A DNA stretch of 64,000 nucleotides from Anopheles merus (taxonomy: Eukaryota; Arthropoda; Insecta; Diptera; Culicidae). The notes under the pieces were generated by a model. The model was not told where the DNA came from. It made no database searches and worked only from the letters and a program-made list of their open reading frames with translations. The stretch is taken from positions 19,908,889 through 19,972,888 of the forward strand of contig NC_054084.1 in assembly GCF_017562075.2 (NCBI RefSeq). Reading direction: 5' to 3'. Shown here piece by piece: positions 12,320 to 24,604 of this stretch. The position numbers and the translations under genes are program-made. Every line of letters begins with the position of its first letter. The first letter of the stretch is position 1.

Positions 12320-15300
12320 CCAAGTCTTTGTACAGTTCACAACAGAAAGAATGTATCACAATCGAATTCCAAAATCATCCTTTGGTTCTTGTTAGGAATT
12401 ACCTTAACATCTTCTTTCGCTCAGCAATAAAGGTTCTTCTTGCTACTGCTGAGCTATGCTAATTATGCTCTTTAATTCCAACAAATGACCTACTTAGCTA
12501 CACTACCGAGCTACTCATCATTGGCACGACCTTTTACCATTAAGATGGATCTTCTCCAAAGGTGCAAACGATCGACAGCACAATGCACGGCCAACCGTCC
12601 ACTCTCCTACACAGCAGTCGTCTCCCCGTACACCAACTGGACCATCTGATGGATGTCTTCCGATCGATCGGTCGATTTCGGTGGAATGCCCATGCACGGA
12701 TCGCCACACTCGCCTCGGCACAATGGTGCGGTAACCCGCCACCTAGCCCGGGATTCGGCGGGACCCACTGCCACTGTGCGAGGTCAAGGTACGTGCGCGA
12801 CGGATGATGGATTTTGAAAGTGAAAAACCGTACCTCTTTGCATCAATTATGCCAGTGCCACTGGGTTGGTGGTGGTGGTGATGGTACTGTGGCGCTTTGC
12901 AATTTATGCGTTGCTTTGAAGGGCCATCTAGATGAAGATGGCTGGTATAGCAGAGGAGCGCATCCCAGGGAGCGGATGATCTTGCGCGATGATCGTTGTG
13001 CATTGTTGCCTAATGAACAGTAGCTAATTCATGTACAATAAAGAATGTACAAAGGCTGCATCTTGAATATGGACCCACTGTTGAAATTCTTCTTTGTTTG
13101 TGAAATTTTTAAAGTAGTAACTGTCATTAATTAAACTTTTTTATTTACAGTTTTTAGCATAAAAGCATTATTTACTTCTTTTTTGCCAAAAGAAATCGTG
13201 TCAATGTGCTACGCCTGACCAGTTCCTGACAAAATAGTTTCGAATCGAAATTCAAGTCCGAATGGGAATTTCCCATGTTCCAATCCGATTCATGAGAAAT
13301 CTATCTCAAATAGCATTTTCAATTATCCAGTCCACAATGAAATCATTCAGAAAATTTTCACATTTTTAGTTATTTTTCCTACGACCACGATCTTCTCATT
13401 GTAGTATGCCATAATAAATTTATAGCTGTAGCACATATTGCAGACATTTAGGCGCTTTTCAGTTACGATGCATGAATAATCCGAATTTCCCACGGAAGGC
13501 CCGTGATGGAAATATTTTTCATGTAAGTGAGTCGGAAAATTCATACAAAACAAACCCAATTGTTCTATTAATCACTGTCATATGCCACAAACTTACCAAC
13601 AAATTTCCCCATTTTCCCCCCATCGCAAAATGTAAACAAACAAATCACCCGTTTGCTCAACACTCCCACCAACTATGACTCACGAGACAGCTGCATTGTT
13701 TATGCTCAATGGAACTTCTCATGTTTACACCGGCACTATCATTAGATGAAATCTCAGCGTACTAATAACCATAACTAAACGTTCACTAGCTACGACAGCA
13801 AGCGCAAAAGGCTCAAATGGTTCCCACCCAACGCACTTTAAAATCAGATAAAATGTTTTGCTACATCCGATTAAAAGCTGCAGTGATTAATAAGTGCCCG
13901 GTACGGTATAGATCTTGGATGATAACATACAATTAGAGCACTAGTCGTTCGCCAGTGTGATTTATTGCAACAACAAGTGAGAGGATAAAAAGGGCGCTTA
14001 GATAATAGCTCGATAATTGTTTTATGTTTAATTAAGCTATTTGTAGCGTGGTAATCAGATGGTTTAGCATGCAGTAGATCATCAATATGATTTAATTATG
14101 ATCTTATCAGATCGAAGATCTTATATTATGTACTAGGCGAAGGAGTTAATCTTACGAAAAATGTCGCAGAGCCATACGATCGTACGATCGTTTTGGGTAG
14201 TTAAACCAAAAATTAGTTTTTTTGCTCCTCTTTACTCTTTTCCTTACTTCATTTAAGGTTGTTACAGGTTGTTTCCAATCCTAGGAAATGTTTTGGTTAC
14301 GCTGCTCAACAATGATATAAAATAGAAGAGTTTTAAAAATAATTCAGAAACATTCAATATATACTGATGCATATGACATATGAGAAAAAACATTCCAAAT
14401 CAGAAATTCAAACGTGGAAATAAAATCGTAAGGAAACCCTGTAACATTGCATTCATTTCATTTATTTAAAAATAAATTTCAATAAACTTAGCAAGTCTAT
14501 GGTTACTGGTGAGCTACAAATCTGAACTAACTTAAACTCCGTAGTTCTAACTAGCTCGGGCCTAAAGCTATCACGTCGATACTCCACGATGTCACCTCCG
14601 GGTGGATGCTCCATTTCTGGTAGATGCTGGTGATAGCTGCTCGATCGGGTATGACACATTCTTTGCTTACTCAGCATAAAATGTGTTCTGCGATGTGTCG
14701 CTGTACAGAACCGACGATCTTGTTGTGTGGTTCTTGCGACAGGAAGTAAACGTCTGCTTTGTTTCCGATTAGCTCGAACTACACCCTATGTGCGTGCCCC
14801 TATGCGTGTGCCAACCCTATGCGCATATGGACACATTGAAATATCAAAAATATTGCTTGCGTCCCTTATTGCTAAAAATCCTAATATTTAAACTGAAATT
14901 TAACAGAACTCTCACAAGAAATGTCTTATCAAACTCTTTGCCACACACACTGCACAGTCTTCTGTTTAAAAATAACCAAATTATTTCCACATTGCAATTT
15001 GATTTTTGCACATTGATTTTTTATATAGATTTTAAGCCAATTGGCCTCATTCGCCTCCTTGAACTTTAGGCTGTAAAGTACATATATAAAGCCAAGCAGA
15101 TCAACACAGTAGGCACAACTATGAGACGATCTTCGTGTTGTAGTAAATTGCACCTTTTCCTTAATCAAATAACCATTGATCCTGAATGCACTGAATCTTA
15201 CAAAAAAGTGCTTTATAGAAAAATACATTAGGGCCAACTCTAAGAAACCAACACTAACCATGTCCATTTCAACACATTCTTCCTAATGCCACTTACAGCC

Positions 15301-18300
15301 AGCTCCCGATGCATTTCAAACAGCATCCCTTAACGTGCAATCAAAAATAACTTTGTCACACGTTGGTAGATATTGCATAATTGAACAATTATTGCCATCG
15401 AACCGGTTAAGAGTACCTCCGTTCCGAGTCTATTCCGAGCACATTCCAATGCTAAAAGCGTCGCATTACTTGTAAGCATGCGGAAGTACCGCACCAGTGC
15501 AAGTTGCTGCTGCACGCTTCCACGCTCATAATCCACGAGCCAAAGGGCCACGACAGAGCACTGGCTGAGCGACGGACATCCCTTTTGATCTTCCAATCAA
15601 CACCGGATAGGTGCGTGAAGCCCACCAATTATTAATCGATTGAATATGCACGAAGAAAGGGGAGTTGAGACATGACTAAAGCGTACCCCCTTGCCCCTCG
15701 ATATGCGAAGTTGAGCGAAGTACACTTTCACGAACCGGTTCGTCTATGCCCAAGCCAAGGAGACCACCTGCAGGCACCTGCAGTCACAGTGTAATTAAGT
15801 TAGTCTACACACTTACTCCACACTTCTCCGCACGATGATGACCTCGGTAGTGATGGGGGTCGATAAGTTAGGTCGGAAAATCGTCCAAGTCCGGTCAACC
15901 GTGCAAGTGTTTCCTCTTCAGGGTGTATGATATAAGTGCGCCTGTGGGTTGAGCATGCCGAGCAGGAGGAAAAGTTTTCCTATCGACCCCACCATTAAAC
16001 AACAATCACAGTGGTGGTGGTGATGGTTTTGCATTTATTTGTTGCTCTCGTAACGATTCGCAGCGCCAAAGGGCCAACCGGCACCGGAGGTGTGGGCTCA
16101 AGGAGGAAGCCACCTTTTTTCCTTATCCACTTCGCTGTATTTCCCTGCCCGACTAGCCTAACGTGCAAGTGGCCCAGATTTTCACCCCACCTTGCTAAGT
16201 GCAAGCTGGGGTACTGTTTGTGCTTGTGCGTACCAGGATTTGTTCGGTGGCCAAAATCAACACTTACACGCGTGGAAGGCTTCGAATGTGGTGCACCAAA
16301 GTGGCCAAAAAGGAAGCATGCATGCATTTTGGATGCGGTGTGGATGTGCGCTCGAGTGTGACGGCCGACGGAACTGCACCGTGCACGAGCTGTATGGCAT
16401 GGCTCGTTCACATACCTGTTCGTGGTTTGGTACAAATGTAATTAATTGGTGGCAAAACATGAAGCATTCATTTGCCGACGGAATATGAAAATGCTCACAA
16501 AGTCATGAGGAGTCAGTGGAGCCGTATAAACGAATTGTTATGATGAATGTGAGCACTTATTGAAACTGTTATTTTGATTAATTATCGGAAGAATAACTTT
16601 ACTACAAACTTTGTAATAATAGTTAATTTCTATTATGCTGTCAAATGTCTATTCAAGTGAAGTTTGAGCTTTAGATAGTCCCAACATATAATTGATACAT
16701 TCGAATGACTGCCAACTATGTGAGGAAATTGATTTGTTGATCAACTTGGAGATCCAATCTTGGACTGGAGATCGAATATCCCCAGAGAACTCTCTCACTA
16801 CGCATTGTACTCTCCATCGTTAGCTATTTGCGCTTGGCTATACGCACCACGTTGTTACGTGCTACCACCGTCTGTGGTTGGTTTACTTGTGAAGTAGCAT
16901 GAAGCTTACTTCCCTGCTTAAATGATTGAACATGTTTACCGGACAATCATGCTCAAGCAATGGACTACTTCTTAATTCATGTCATACTAATTAACAATGG
17001 CTCAAAGATACAGTTTATAGCGTTTTAATAACTTATGACTTATGTCATGTTTTCAATTCTTACAATAAATGAATAAAAATAACGACAATCTTGCCAAAAA
17101 CCAAAAAGATTTCGATTTCGAGAAGAGCTTGCAGCGTTGGAAAAATAAGAAAGCAAGTATGTAAAACACATAGAAGAGAGTTTCGGAACAATTGGAATAG
17201 TTCAATACTAAAATAAAGTAAAAAAAAGCTTAAAATATATAATGTTATCTATGAACGATTATAAAGAGAAAATAGCAGTCACCTAAGATATTTCCAAACC
17301 AAAGCTTTGAAGCTAAGCCGGCGATGTGGACTGCTTCGATATGCCTGTACTAAATAGATTGAACTAATGATCTACTCATTGTATTGCTGACACCATGTTC
17401 TGTCATTGGTATTGAACCAAGAGATATGTTTGGTCAACAATATTGATATTTATGTTGATGTTGATGTATGATTTAATTATTCAAAATGATAAGGTTTGTT
17501 TGTGGATTTACCGTTCAATGGTTTCAAATTCAAGTGTAAAATCAAATAAATAAATCCGGTTAAAATTTAACTTTTCCAACAATGTTCAATTTAATATTAA
17601 AAGAAACTTATTGTAATATTACAGCTTTCACTTACAGGAACTATGAAGAGTTGAAAGCATTAGATCCATAAGAGTTAGCATTAGTCGTTTAGTGAAGCAT
17701 TATATCCTTTCAAATATCAATATACACTGTCGGAGACTAGAATCATGCACGAGGTAGACGAGGTAGATGACTGCCGCAGTCTTCAAAGACATTAAAGCTC
17801 TAGCTATGAAAGATACATGTTTGTCTGGTTTGATTTAAGAAATTCCAGAATTTTGACTAATATTGAACATTTTTAAATGTGATCAAACTGGAATTTGATG
17901 TTCCGACATTTTTGCCTTTTTTTTAGGCTCCAAACAATTCCGACAGAACAGGAATCAATTCACTAGTGCCAATAGGATTTTTTAGAATATAAGCTCAACA
18001 ATATGTATTTGGAACGTTTTAGGTGAAAAATAGGCATCCCAGACATTTGTATACTACAAAAAGCATGAAACTAGAGCATCAGCCAGCAGTATCATAATAC
18101 CTATAACTGAAGTGCTTTTCCACACCCCAATGGCAAAAGTAACCACTTACCGATTCGACTCGAAGCTTCAAAAACCTCCAAGCCCTTTTGATTGATTGCA
18201 CTCACTGGCTGGTAGAAACGCAAACATTGATATCAAATGCCTCATCATCGTCCCTGGTTTACCCGCGCCTGTTTGACTTCGTACCAGAGGCGCAGGGCAA

Positions 18301-18860
18301 ACCTCATCAAATCGACGCGTGCTCCCGTTGGCAGTTCCGCGTAAAAAATCCTCCGCACCAGGCAGCCCATTGCGTAATTTGGACAATTTCGCTGCGCACA
18401 AATTGCGCACCGAGCTGGCTGGCTGGCCGGCCCTTTGTCCGTTGGCCTTTCGCTTTCGGTTTTGTGGCCGGACGTGGTTCAGTTTCGCTACCACGCTGGA
18501 CAACCGGGGATTGGCGTGTCCGCCCGTCGGGGCTTCCGTTGCATTCTTGCCTCCCTTAGGGTAGTTACCGCGCGCCGTAGTTGCAGTTGGCGTGTAATTT
18601 TTTTCATATTGCACTATGGCGCGAACGCGATGCGCTCAACGCGATGCGCTTCCTGGCCCCGCTGGCGTTGGCGGTAAACAGTTGTTCTCTGTTTTTCTTC
18701 TTGTTTTTCCTTTTCGCTGCTCACTCTCTCCCTTTGCGTTACCGTAGGGACTGCGACTACACACTATCAAAAACGCTTTTCCGCCAACTGGTGATGGCAA
18801 GGTGGCTAAAAGGAAAGAAAAAAAGCCCTGCCAGTGCATTGTTATCGAGGGTTGGGTGCA
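12320..18860. other. Long intergenic stretch
   Basis: No gene is supported over 6.5 kb. GC-richer patches (12,560-13,020, 15,700-16,450, 18,180-18,660) carry overlapping frames on both strands without domain or splice evidence. The rest is AT-rich (13,050-15,300, 16,500-18,100). The small minus-strand frame 15,330-15,596 has no ATG at its start and is not called. The final 700 bases precede a TATA box and could hold enhancers. Confidence 0.5.
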
Positions 18861-18865
18861 AATAG

Positions 18866-18900
18866 TATAAAAGAAAGTAGCACCGAGCGGCCATTAGACA
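18866..18900 (+). promoter_or_regulatory. TATA box and start region of the dual-frame cuticular gene
   Basis: TATAAAAG lies at 18,866-18,873. A CCATTAG initiator-like word follows at 18,891-18,897. Transcription would start near 18,893, giving a 5' untranslated leader of about 340 bases before the ATG at 19,237. Confidence 0.6.
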
Positions 18901-19236
18901 GTGTGGAGTGCGATATCCGTTCGAGCAGGTCCTATTGTCTCGACCGAAGCTCGTGTGGAGTGAAAGACCCTTTTGTGATAACCTGTGTGTGTGAGTGTGT
19001 GCGTGGGTGTGATAGTACTCTGATAGTAGTACACCGATAGTGATAGTGCCGTGTGTGAAGAGTGAAAGTGCCTAAAGAACACTGAAGAACGCTTTCAGCA
19101 AGATCGATGAACTGACCGAAGACCGCCGAGCGCAGTGCAGCGAAAGCAGCAGCAACCCGATCGTCCAATCCCGACTTGACGTGATTTGGAGCGGGTTTAC
19201 CCTTTTAGACACGCAGTTCCAAAACACACACACACA

Positions 19237-22114
19237 ATGTTAAATTTTGTAAGTGATTCGTTCTGTACGAGTACGACGACGACCTGCGACAGTAGTGTGT
19301 GCTTAGAGTGTAGTGCTTGTTTTGACAGCTGCTCTCAGTTACTAAGCAACGCGAAGCGCAGTGACCTTTGCATCTGATGATGAGCTGTATTAATTCTTTC
19401 CCTCTTTGTTCCTCTCTCATTCACTCTCTCCCATTCTTCCACCCTCACATTTACATCCGCTCTCGCTCTCTTTCTCTCCGCTCTCTGCTCCACTCACATC
19501 CCTCGACTCCCCTATCCTTCCCCACGGTGTGCAGGTGTTCGTGGTACTGTGTGCGCTGGTACTGGTTGGCGGGGCGCTGGGTGAAGCGGCACTCGGCAAC
19601 TACTACAAGGACGTCGTGCGGGAGCAGCACGAACTGATCAATGAGATGAATCAAAACTTTACCGAGCTGGAGCGGGCGAGCGAAAAGCTGATCGATCTCG
19701 GGTTCTACGTCGGCAAGCACAAGCTGCCCCCGAAAACGGTCAAGATCACGAAAACGGTGGCGGTCCAGGTGCCGGTACCGTTCCCGGTGAAGGTACCGGA
19801 ACCGGTCCCGGTGCCGGTTCCGGTCGCCAAGCCCGTCCCGGTGCCCGTCCCGACGCTCGTCGCCGTACCGGTCGAGAGTACGGTGGCGACCGTGGCCTCC
19901 TCCCCGACCGACGACGGCGGGCGTCCGAGTCCGTCGGCCGAGCCGGCGGACGCGGACCCAGCGTCGTCGCAGGTGCACGCGAGCACGGCCCAGGAGGTCC
20001 AAGAGTACGTACACTCGTTTCCCATACACTCTGTATACGACGCTGGCGACGATTACAATCCCATGGAAGGAAACCGTCTCGCACTAGCGGAACACACTGC
20101 ATCCCCTACTGAGAGCACGTTCAGTAAACCAAGTCCTTCTTCACTTCAACAGTTGGAAGAATACCACCCAAAGTACTACCATTCCCACCAGCGCCCCTCC
20201 GCACAGCAGCCGAAGCAGCAGCATCCTCAGCAGCATCGTAAGCCAACGGCGCCGGGACTGGATCAGGCCGCGGAACAGTACCACCGGGGACGCACCGGGG
20301 ACCAACGATATGGCGGTGGTGCTCAAGTTCAAGCCGGTGCGCATCCGGCTGGCCAGTACGGACCTGAGCCTGATGCGCTCCAGCCGGCGGCCGAGCCGTA
20401 TGACTTCGGCATTGACGCTAGCCAACTCCACTCGGCCGCGTTCGCCCGTGCCCCGGATACGCCCTATACCGCTGCGGCAGGCGTCGCCGGAGGCAAATCT
20501 GCATCGGCTGCGCCGTCAGCGCCATCGGCCATCGGTGAGGGGTACCGCTTCGCCACCGCGCACCACCTTCACCAGCAGCAGCGACTCCAGCAGCGAGGAA
20601 GATTCCCGGCTCACCAATACGATCGAGGAGTCGGTGGAAGAGTCACAGTCGCTGGAGGAGTCGGAGGATCGGGAGAATCTGGACGAATATCAGGATCTGA
20701 CGGAGGAGCTGGACTCGCTGGAGCAAATGTCGGAGGAGTCGGAGGAGCTGGCCCCGAAACCGGTTCGCACTCGTACGTCCAGTACGTCGAAGACGCGGCA
20801 CTCCAAGCGCACGCCCAAGTCGAAGAAGTACCGCGCTACCAAAGTGAAGGCGAAACGCGACTCCAGGCAGGGTTCGAAGCGGGATTCCAGGCCGGGCTCG
20901 AAACGACACACCAAGCGGGACTCGAAGCGGGATTCCAGGCCGGCCTCGAAGCGGACCAAGAAGCCCAAAAAGGTGCGCAGCACGACCACGACGACCTCCA
21001 CCACCACCACAACAACCACCACTACCACCACGGCAAAGCCTACGACCACAACGACCGTACGCCCCGTCCATTCCAAACCGTACGGGAGTCGTACCCACGG
21101 TATGAGAAGCCCGATACTGCCCGCTATCAACCCTCGCAGTCCTCCGCGGGAGACGCACGAGGCAGTGCCGGCGGCGTCCTATCAGAAGCCTACGATCACC
21201 CAGCTTTTGCCAAGTCGCACCGACCTGCTGCTGCAACCGGACCCGTACCAACCGCTGCCACCGTTACCTCCACCGCCACCACCCACGGTTACCCGGTACC
21301 GGGGGAACGGTCCCTTTACCCGTCGCTATCCACCGCGGGCCACCATCATACGCATCCACATCCAGCGCACCTACCGGGGGAAGCGCATCAAGATCTTCGT
21401 GATCAAGCCCACCACGACAACCACGACGACGACGGCGCCGGATCTTCTGGACAACTCCGATTTCCCTTCTACCACGCCACCAAACACGATCCCCATCTTG
21501 TACGGGCTGGCGTCGAATCGTATCGTGCAGGCGGTGCCTCTTCCACAGGACCATCCTATCAGCTCCGCCAGCAGTACGGGGAACACGCGCAGTCCCCGAC
21601 GGGCGATCGTGCCGCGCAAACCGTTCATCATCACCACCACGCAGGCGCCAGCTACCACAGCGAGCACGGAGCCGATCAGTTTGGCCAGCAGTACAAGGGC
21701 AGCTACTCCGCCAAGCCCACCGTCTACAGTGTCCCCAGCGACGCACACCTCTATCCAGAGTACGGCGGAAGCCACAGCGACAACCACCATCAAGGAGGTG
21801 GACACGACGACCACGGTACTAGCGGCAAGTTCCACTATCACTTCCACAATGTCCACCCAATCGGAGGTGGTAATTCCGACCACCAGCAGCAGCAGCAGTC
21901 CTCCGCCAGTGAGCACCACTACACAGCCGTCCACGGAGGGCACGCCAGCGCCGAGTACGGCGGTGGTGCTGCCGGACCGGACGGAAGTGTCGTAAGCTCG
22001 TACGATCCACCTGCCAGCGGCAGCGCGTTCCACTTCCACGACGACGCATCGGCGGCCGCTTCGAGCGATATGTACGCAGGGGCGTCGACCCAGTACGGTC
22101 ACTCCTCGCCATGA
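19237..22114 (+). CDS. Large secreted PV-repeat, His/Tyr/Gly-rich protein (frame A)
   Basis: Exon 1 (19,237-19,248) encodes MLNF and ends at a consensus GTAAGT donor. Exon 2 runs 19,535-22,114 after a GCAG acceptor. Splicing gives 863 residues. The signal peptide (MLNFVFVVLCALVLVGGALG) is followed by a probable helix (YKDVVREQHELINEMNQNF, about residues 27-45). Next are valine-proline repeats (PVPVPVPVAKPVPVPVP), then a long low-complexity part rich in His, Gln, Tyr, Gly and Ser that ends YGHSSP. The intron placement and PV repeats match the neighbours at 11.0 and 24.6 kb, so an extracellular cuticle role is likely. From 20,088 to 21,995 the +1 frame is also open and in part looks more protein-like. 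The middle of this product (about 20,580-21,450) is therefore uncertain. Start, signal peptide and 3' end are well supported. Confidence 0.75.
20088..21995 (+). other. Overlapping +1 open frame (frame B) inside the cuticular exon
   Basis: Frame B is open from just after a TAG at 20,085 to a TAA at 21,993-21,995. Its first ATG is at 20,310 (561 codons). Read through, it gives an acidic Ser/Glu segment (SLEESEDRENLDEYQDL), a basic repeat built on SKRDSRPGSKR, a poly-Thr tract with KPTTTTT, a segment RGKRIKIFVIKPTTTTT, and a Thr/Ser/Pro mucin-like tail ending DRTEVS. Over 80 codons from 20,640 the G+C at codon positions 1/2/3 is about 56/44/80% in frame B, the pattern of real genes here. In frame A the same bases give 80/56/44%. 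No splice acceptor or promoter joining frame B to a start was identified. It could be an alternative isoform, a frameshift product, or the sign of indels. Confidence 0.45.
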
Positions 22115-22420
22115 TCTCTCGACAGCTAGGGGTGTGGCGGGAAAATTGACTCCATTTTTTGCTGTTTTCTGTGGGGGTGGGGGAGTGGAAAGCACACCCC
22201 TTAAACCTTTTATGCCTTGAAGTTATTTATTTTTCGCAACTTCCAGGTGGAAGTTCTTCATAAAAATGTTCATCTTTTTTTTTTTTGTTATTGCTTAGCG
22301 ACTGCTCTCTATCGCCATGCGCAATGATACGCGTGATTGCGTGATCAGCATGTACTACAAGCTTTCAATTTCCAAACTACCCGTTGCGCGTCCAGCGTTA
22401 CGCACGCATAAGAGGCATTG

Positions 22421-22426
22421 AATAAA
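22421..22426 (+). terminator. Polyadenylation signal
   Basis: AATAAA lies about 300 bases after the frame-A stop at 22,112-22,114. It is a plausible end for the cuticular transcript. A further AATAAA occurs near 23,025. Confidence 0.45.
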
Positions 22427-22449
22427 CAAAGGGGTGCTGCCATCTACCG

Positions 22450-23220
22450 GGAAACACAACCCTTTCCTGCCTAGTACCAGGAAGCTCGCCATCATAACCC
22501 AACCCTTTCCCAACCCTCACCGTAGCATCATGGCCTGCTGTGTAAGGATGATGATGTAAGAAGCGGCAAGCGCTGAACACAGAAAAGGAAGCGTACGTCA
22601 CCCGTGTTATCGTTTTCGTTCAGTGGATGATGTTTTCCCGCCAACGCGTGTTTTGTTTTTTTTTTTTTGTTATATTTTGTGTTTGATACGTTGTATTTTT
22701 TTGTTAAACACTCCCTTCCCTAGGTCTTCATTTTCCCCCATTTTTTGTTTAAACATTACACCCCTCTGCGCCGTAACCGTGTGCGTGTCGTGTTAGCGTG
22801 TTTTGTGTTGTTGATTAGTGGTTTAAGAATGTATACACCGTTCGCCCCATTCGCTTGTGGGCTGGTCTGGCAACGGTCCGCGAGCTTTACGCCTCACACT
22901 AATGTTTCGCGTTTTTTGCGCTACGTTTATACCTTGGTAATTAAAAAGGGCTAGCAGTTTGTGCCCCGCGCTAGGTTGTGTTTTTGCGAAAAATCTGACG
23001 CTGGGCCTATCGCATGCCGTCAATAAATTGTAAGTCGAAAATCTAATCATTGCTAAAACGATATGGTGTATTTGTTTTATTTTTTTTTTTGAAAATTAAA
23101 TGGTATGATGACAACTTTGCAGGAAGTAAAATAAAGTCTGATTAGTTCACTAGATCGATTTGGAAAATGTAAATATGTCTGTAATAGGCTATATCATATG
23201 ATTTTTGTCTGCTCGGGTAT
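22450..23220. other. Spacer downstream of the cuticular gene
   Basis: No gene is seen. There are several poly-T runs (about 22,650-22,670, 23,080) and no recognisable repeat. A late polyadenylation site near 23,025 would put part of this in the 3' untranslated region. Confidence 0.4.
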
Positions 23221-23224
23221 TTGC

Positions 23225-23878
23225 TATTGATTTGAAATTTTCACATGGATCGCAATTTTAACATGATGAACATCAAACTGTTGATACCAAATTCGTAATA
23301 ATACGGAATCGGAATAGGTTCCTGAATCGAAATTGGCTCCAGAATCGGAATCGTCCTGGGAATCGCAATTTGTTCCGGTAACATAATCAGAACTGACTCC
23401 AGAATTGAAATTAGCTCCGGAATGAGAATCAGTTCTTGAATTGAAATAAGAAGTTGCAGACGCGAAATCAGTCCGGTTCATCTCCATAAGAATGGATCGT
23501 TTATAAGCAAATTTTGATTCTTTGCGGGTATCAAAATGTAGTATCATTGGACCCAAACGTCTCTCCTTATAGAGATGCCGAAACTGACTCCGATTTTGAA
23601 GCCGATCCTGATTTTGGAGCCAATTCCGAGTCCGGAGCCGATTTCGATTCCGAAACCGATTCCGTTTCCGGAGCCGATTATGAATCCAGAGCCTATTCTG
23701 GAGCTTATTCCGATTGTGTAGCCGATCCGGAACCATTTCCTTAGCACATTCCGATTCTGGAGCCGATTCCGGTACCAATTTTGGAGCCGATTGCGGACCT
23801 ACTATCCGGAATCGATTCCAGAAAACTTCGGAACTAGCCGGAATCGATTCCGACGAAAACTTCGTTTTTCCATCACTA
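23225..23878. mobile_element. Degraded hAT-like element with inverted GGAATC-rich arms
   Basis: The left part (23,300-23,450) is a run of degenerate GGAATCGG/GAATTGG words. The right part (23,580-23,860) is a run of the complement (CCGATTCCG-like). Between them is a unique core holding TCTCCATAAGAATGGATCG. The right end reads CCATCACTA (23,870-23,878), complement of the TAGTGATGG-type terminus. The core matches, in inverted orientation, the core of the intact element at 36,947-37,886. I found no matching left terminus or target duplication, so this copy is 5'-truncated or rearranged. Open frames inside it are repeat artefacts. Confidence 0.6.
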
Positions 23879-23879
23879 C

Positions 23880-24420
23880 TTCATAACTAAAATATATGTC
23901 GCTACACTATATTGATCGAGAGAATTTGCATTTATATTCTCGATTGTTGACCATCCATGGGTATCTATGAATAATTCTATAAAAAGGAAAAAAAAAACAA
24001 AAAATAGCAAAAACCGTATACATCACAAAGTTATTTATTATTTGTTTTATCTTTTTGCAAAATTTTACGATAATACGCCCAATCTCTTACAAGATATTAA
24101 GATTTACAGTCAGTAGTTCCTGGGTATGCGGTAGCCATGGCACTCAAAGTGTTTAAATAAATCATTTTCTTTTTGCGTACTTTCTCGAGAGTAGTCATAG
24201 GAAATCTAACTCTAAACGAGTATTTGAAAGGTTTCAGAACTTTTGTTTTACAAATGTGGATGGATTTGTCTACCAAAGCTATCGCGTTGTTTGACGAATG
24301 ATTCGCTCAACTTACCAGTTATCCTAATAAAGTGTGGACCAGTTCAATAGCCATCTATATTTAAGGTTTAATGTTTAAGAAAAGAAAGAAGACGAATATA
24401 AACTTGTATCAAAATAATCT
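23880..24420. other. Spacer between element and minus-strand cuticular gene
   Basis: AT-rich with A runs near 23,990. No gene or further repeat is recognised. Its right part adjoins the 3' end of the minus-strand gene. Confidence 0.4.
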
Positions 24421-24423
24421 ATT

Positions 24424-24429
24424 TTTATT
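24424..24429 (-). terminator. Polyadenylation signal (minus strand)
   Basis: TTTATT on the plus strand reads AATAAA on the minus strand, about 175 bases past the stop codon of the cuticular gene at 24,605. Confidence 0.5.
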
Positions 24430-24604
24430 TAACATTTAATCTACATTGAACATTGCCTGATGACAATAAAGCGAGCGAGCGCGAGAGTGTGCGTGAGTTG
24501 CAAAACGTGTTCGAAGTTGCTGCCGCTCCTGAACGATGAACATTTCATAAATGACTACACAACTAGAACGGAGGGAAACTACATGCTACTGAGCGAACTT
24601 CCTC

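Noticed and set aside
15330..15596. 88-codon minus-strand frame with some hydrophobic helical character
   Set aside because: It starts at TTG with no good ATG and shows neutral codon use. No splice partner was found, so it is left uncalled.
19237..22114. Possibility that the dual-frame locus is a pseudogene
   Set aside because: The signal peptide, splice sites, TATA box and an 863-codon uninterrupted frame are intact, which is not what decay produces.
23224..23778. 184-codon minus-strand frame
   Set aside because: It is produced by the degenerate repeat arms and core of the partial hAT-like element.
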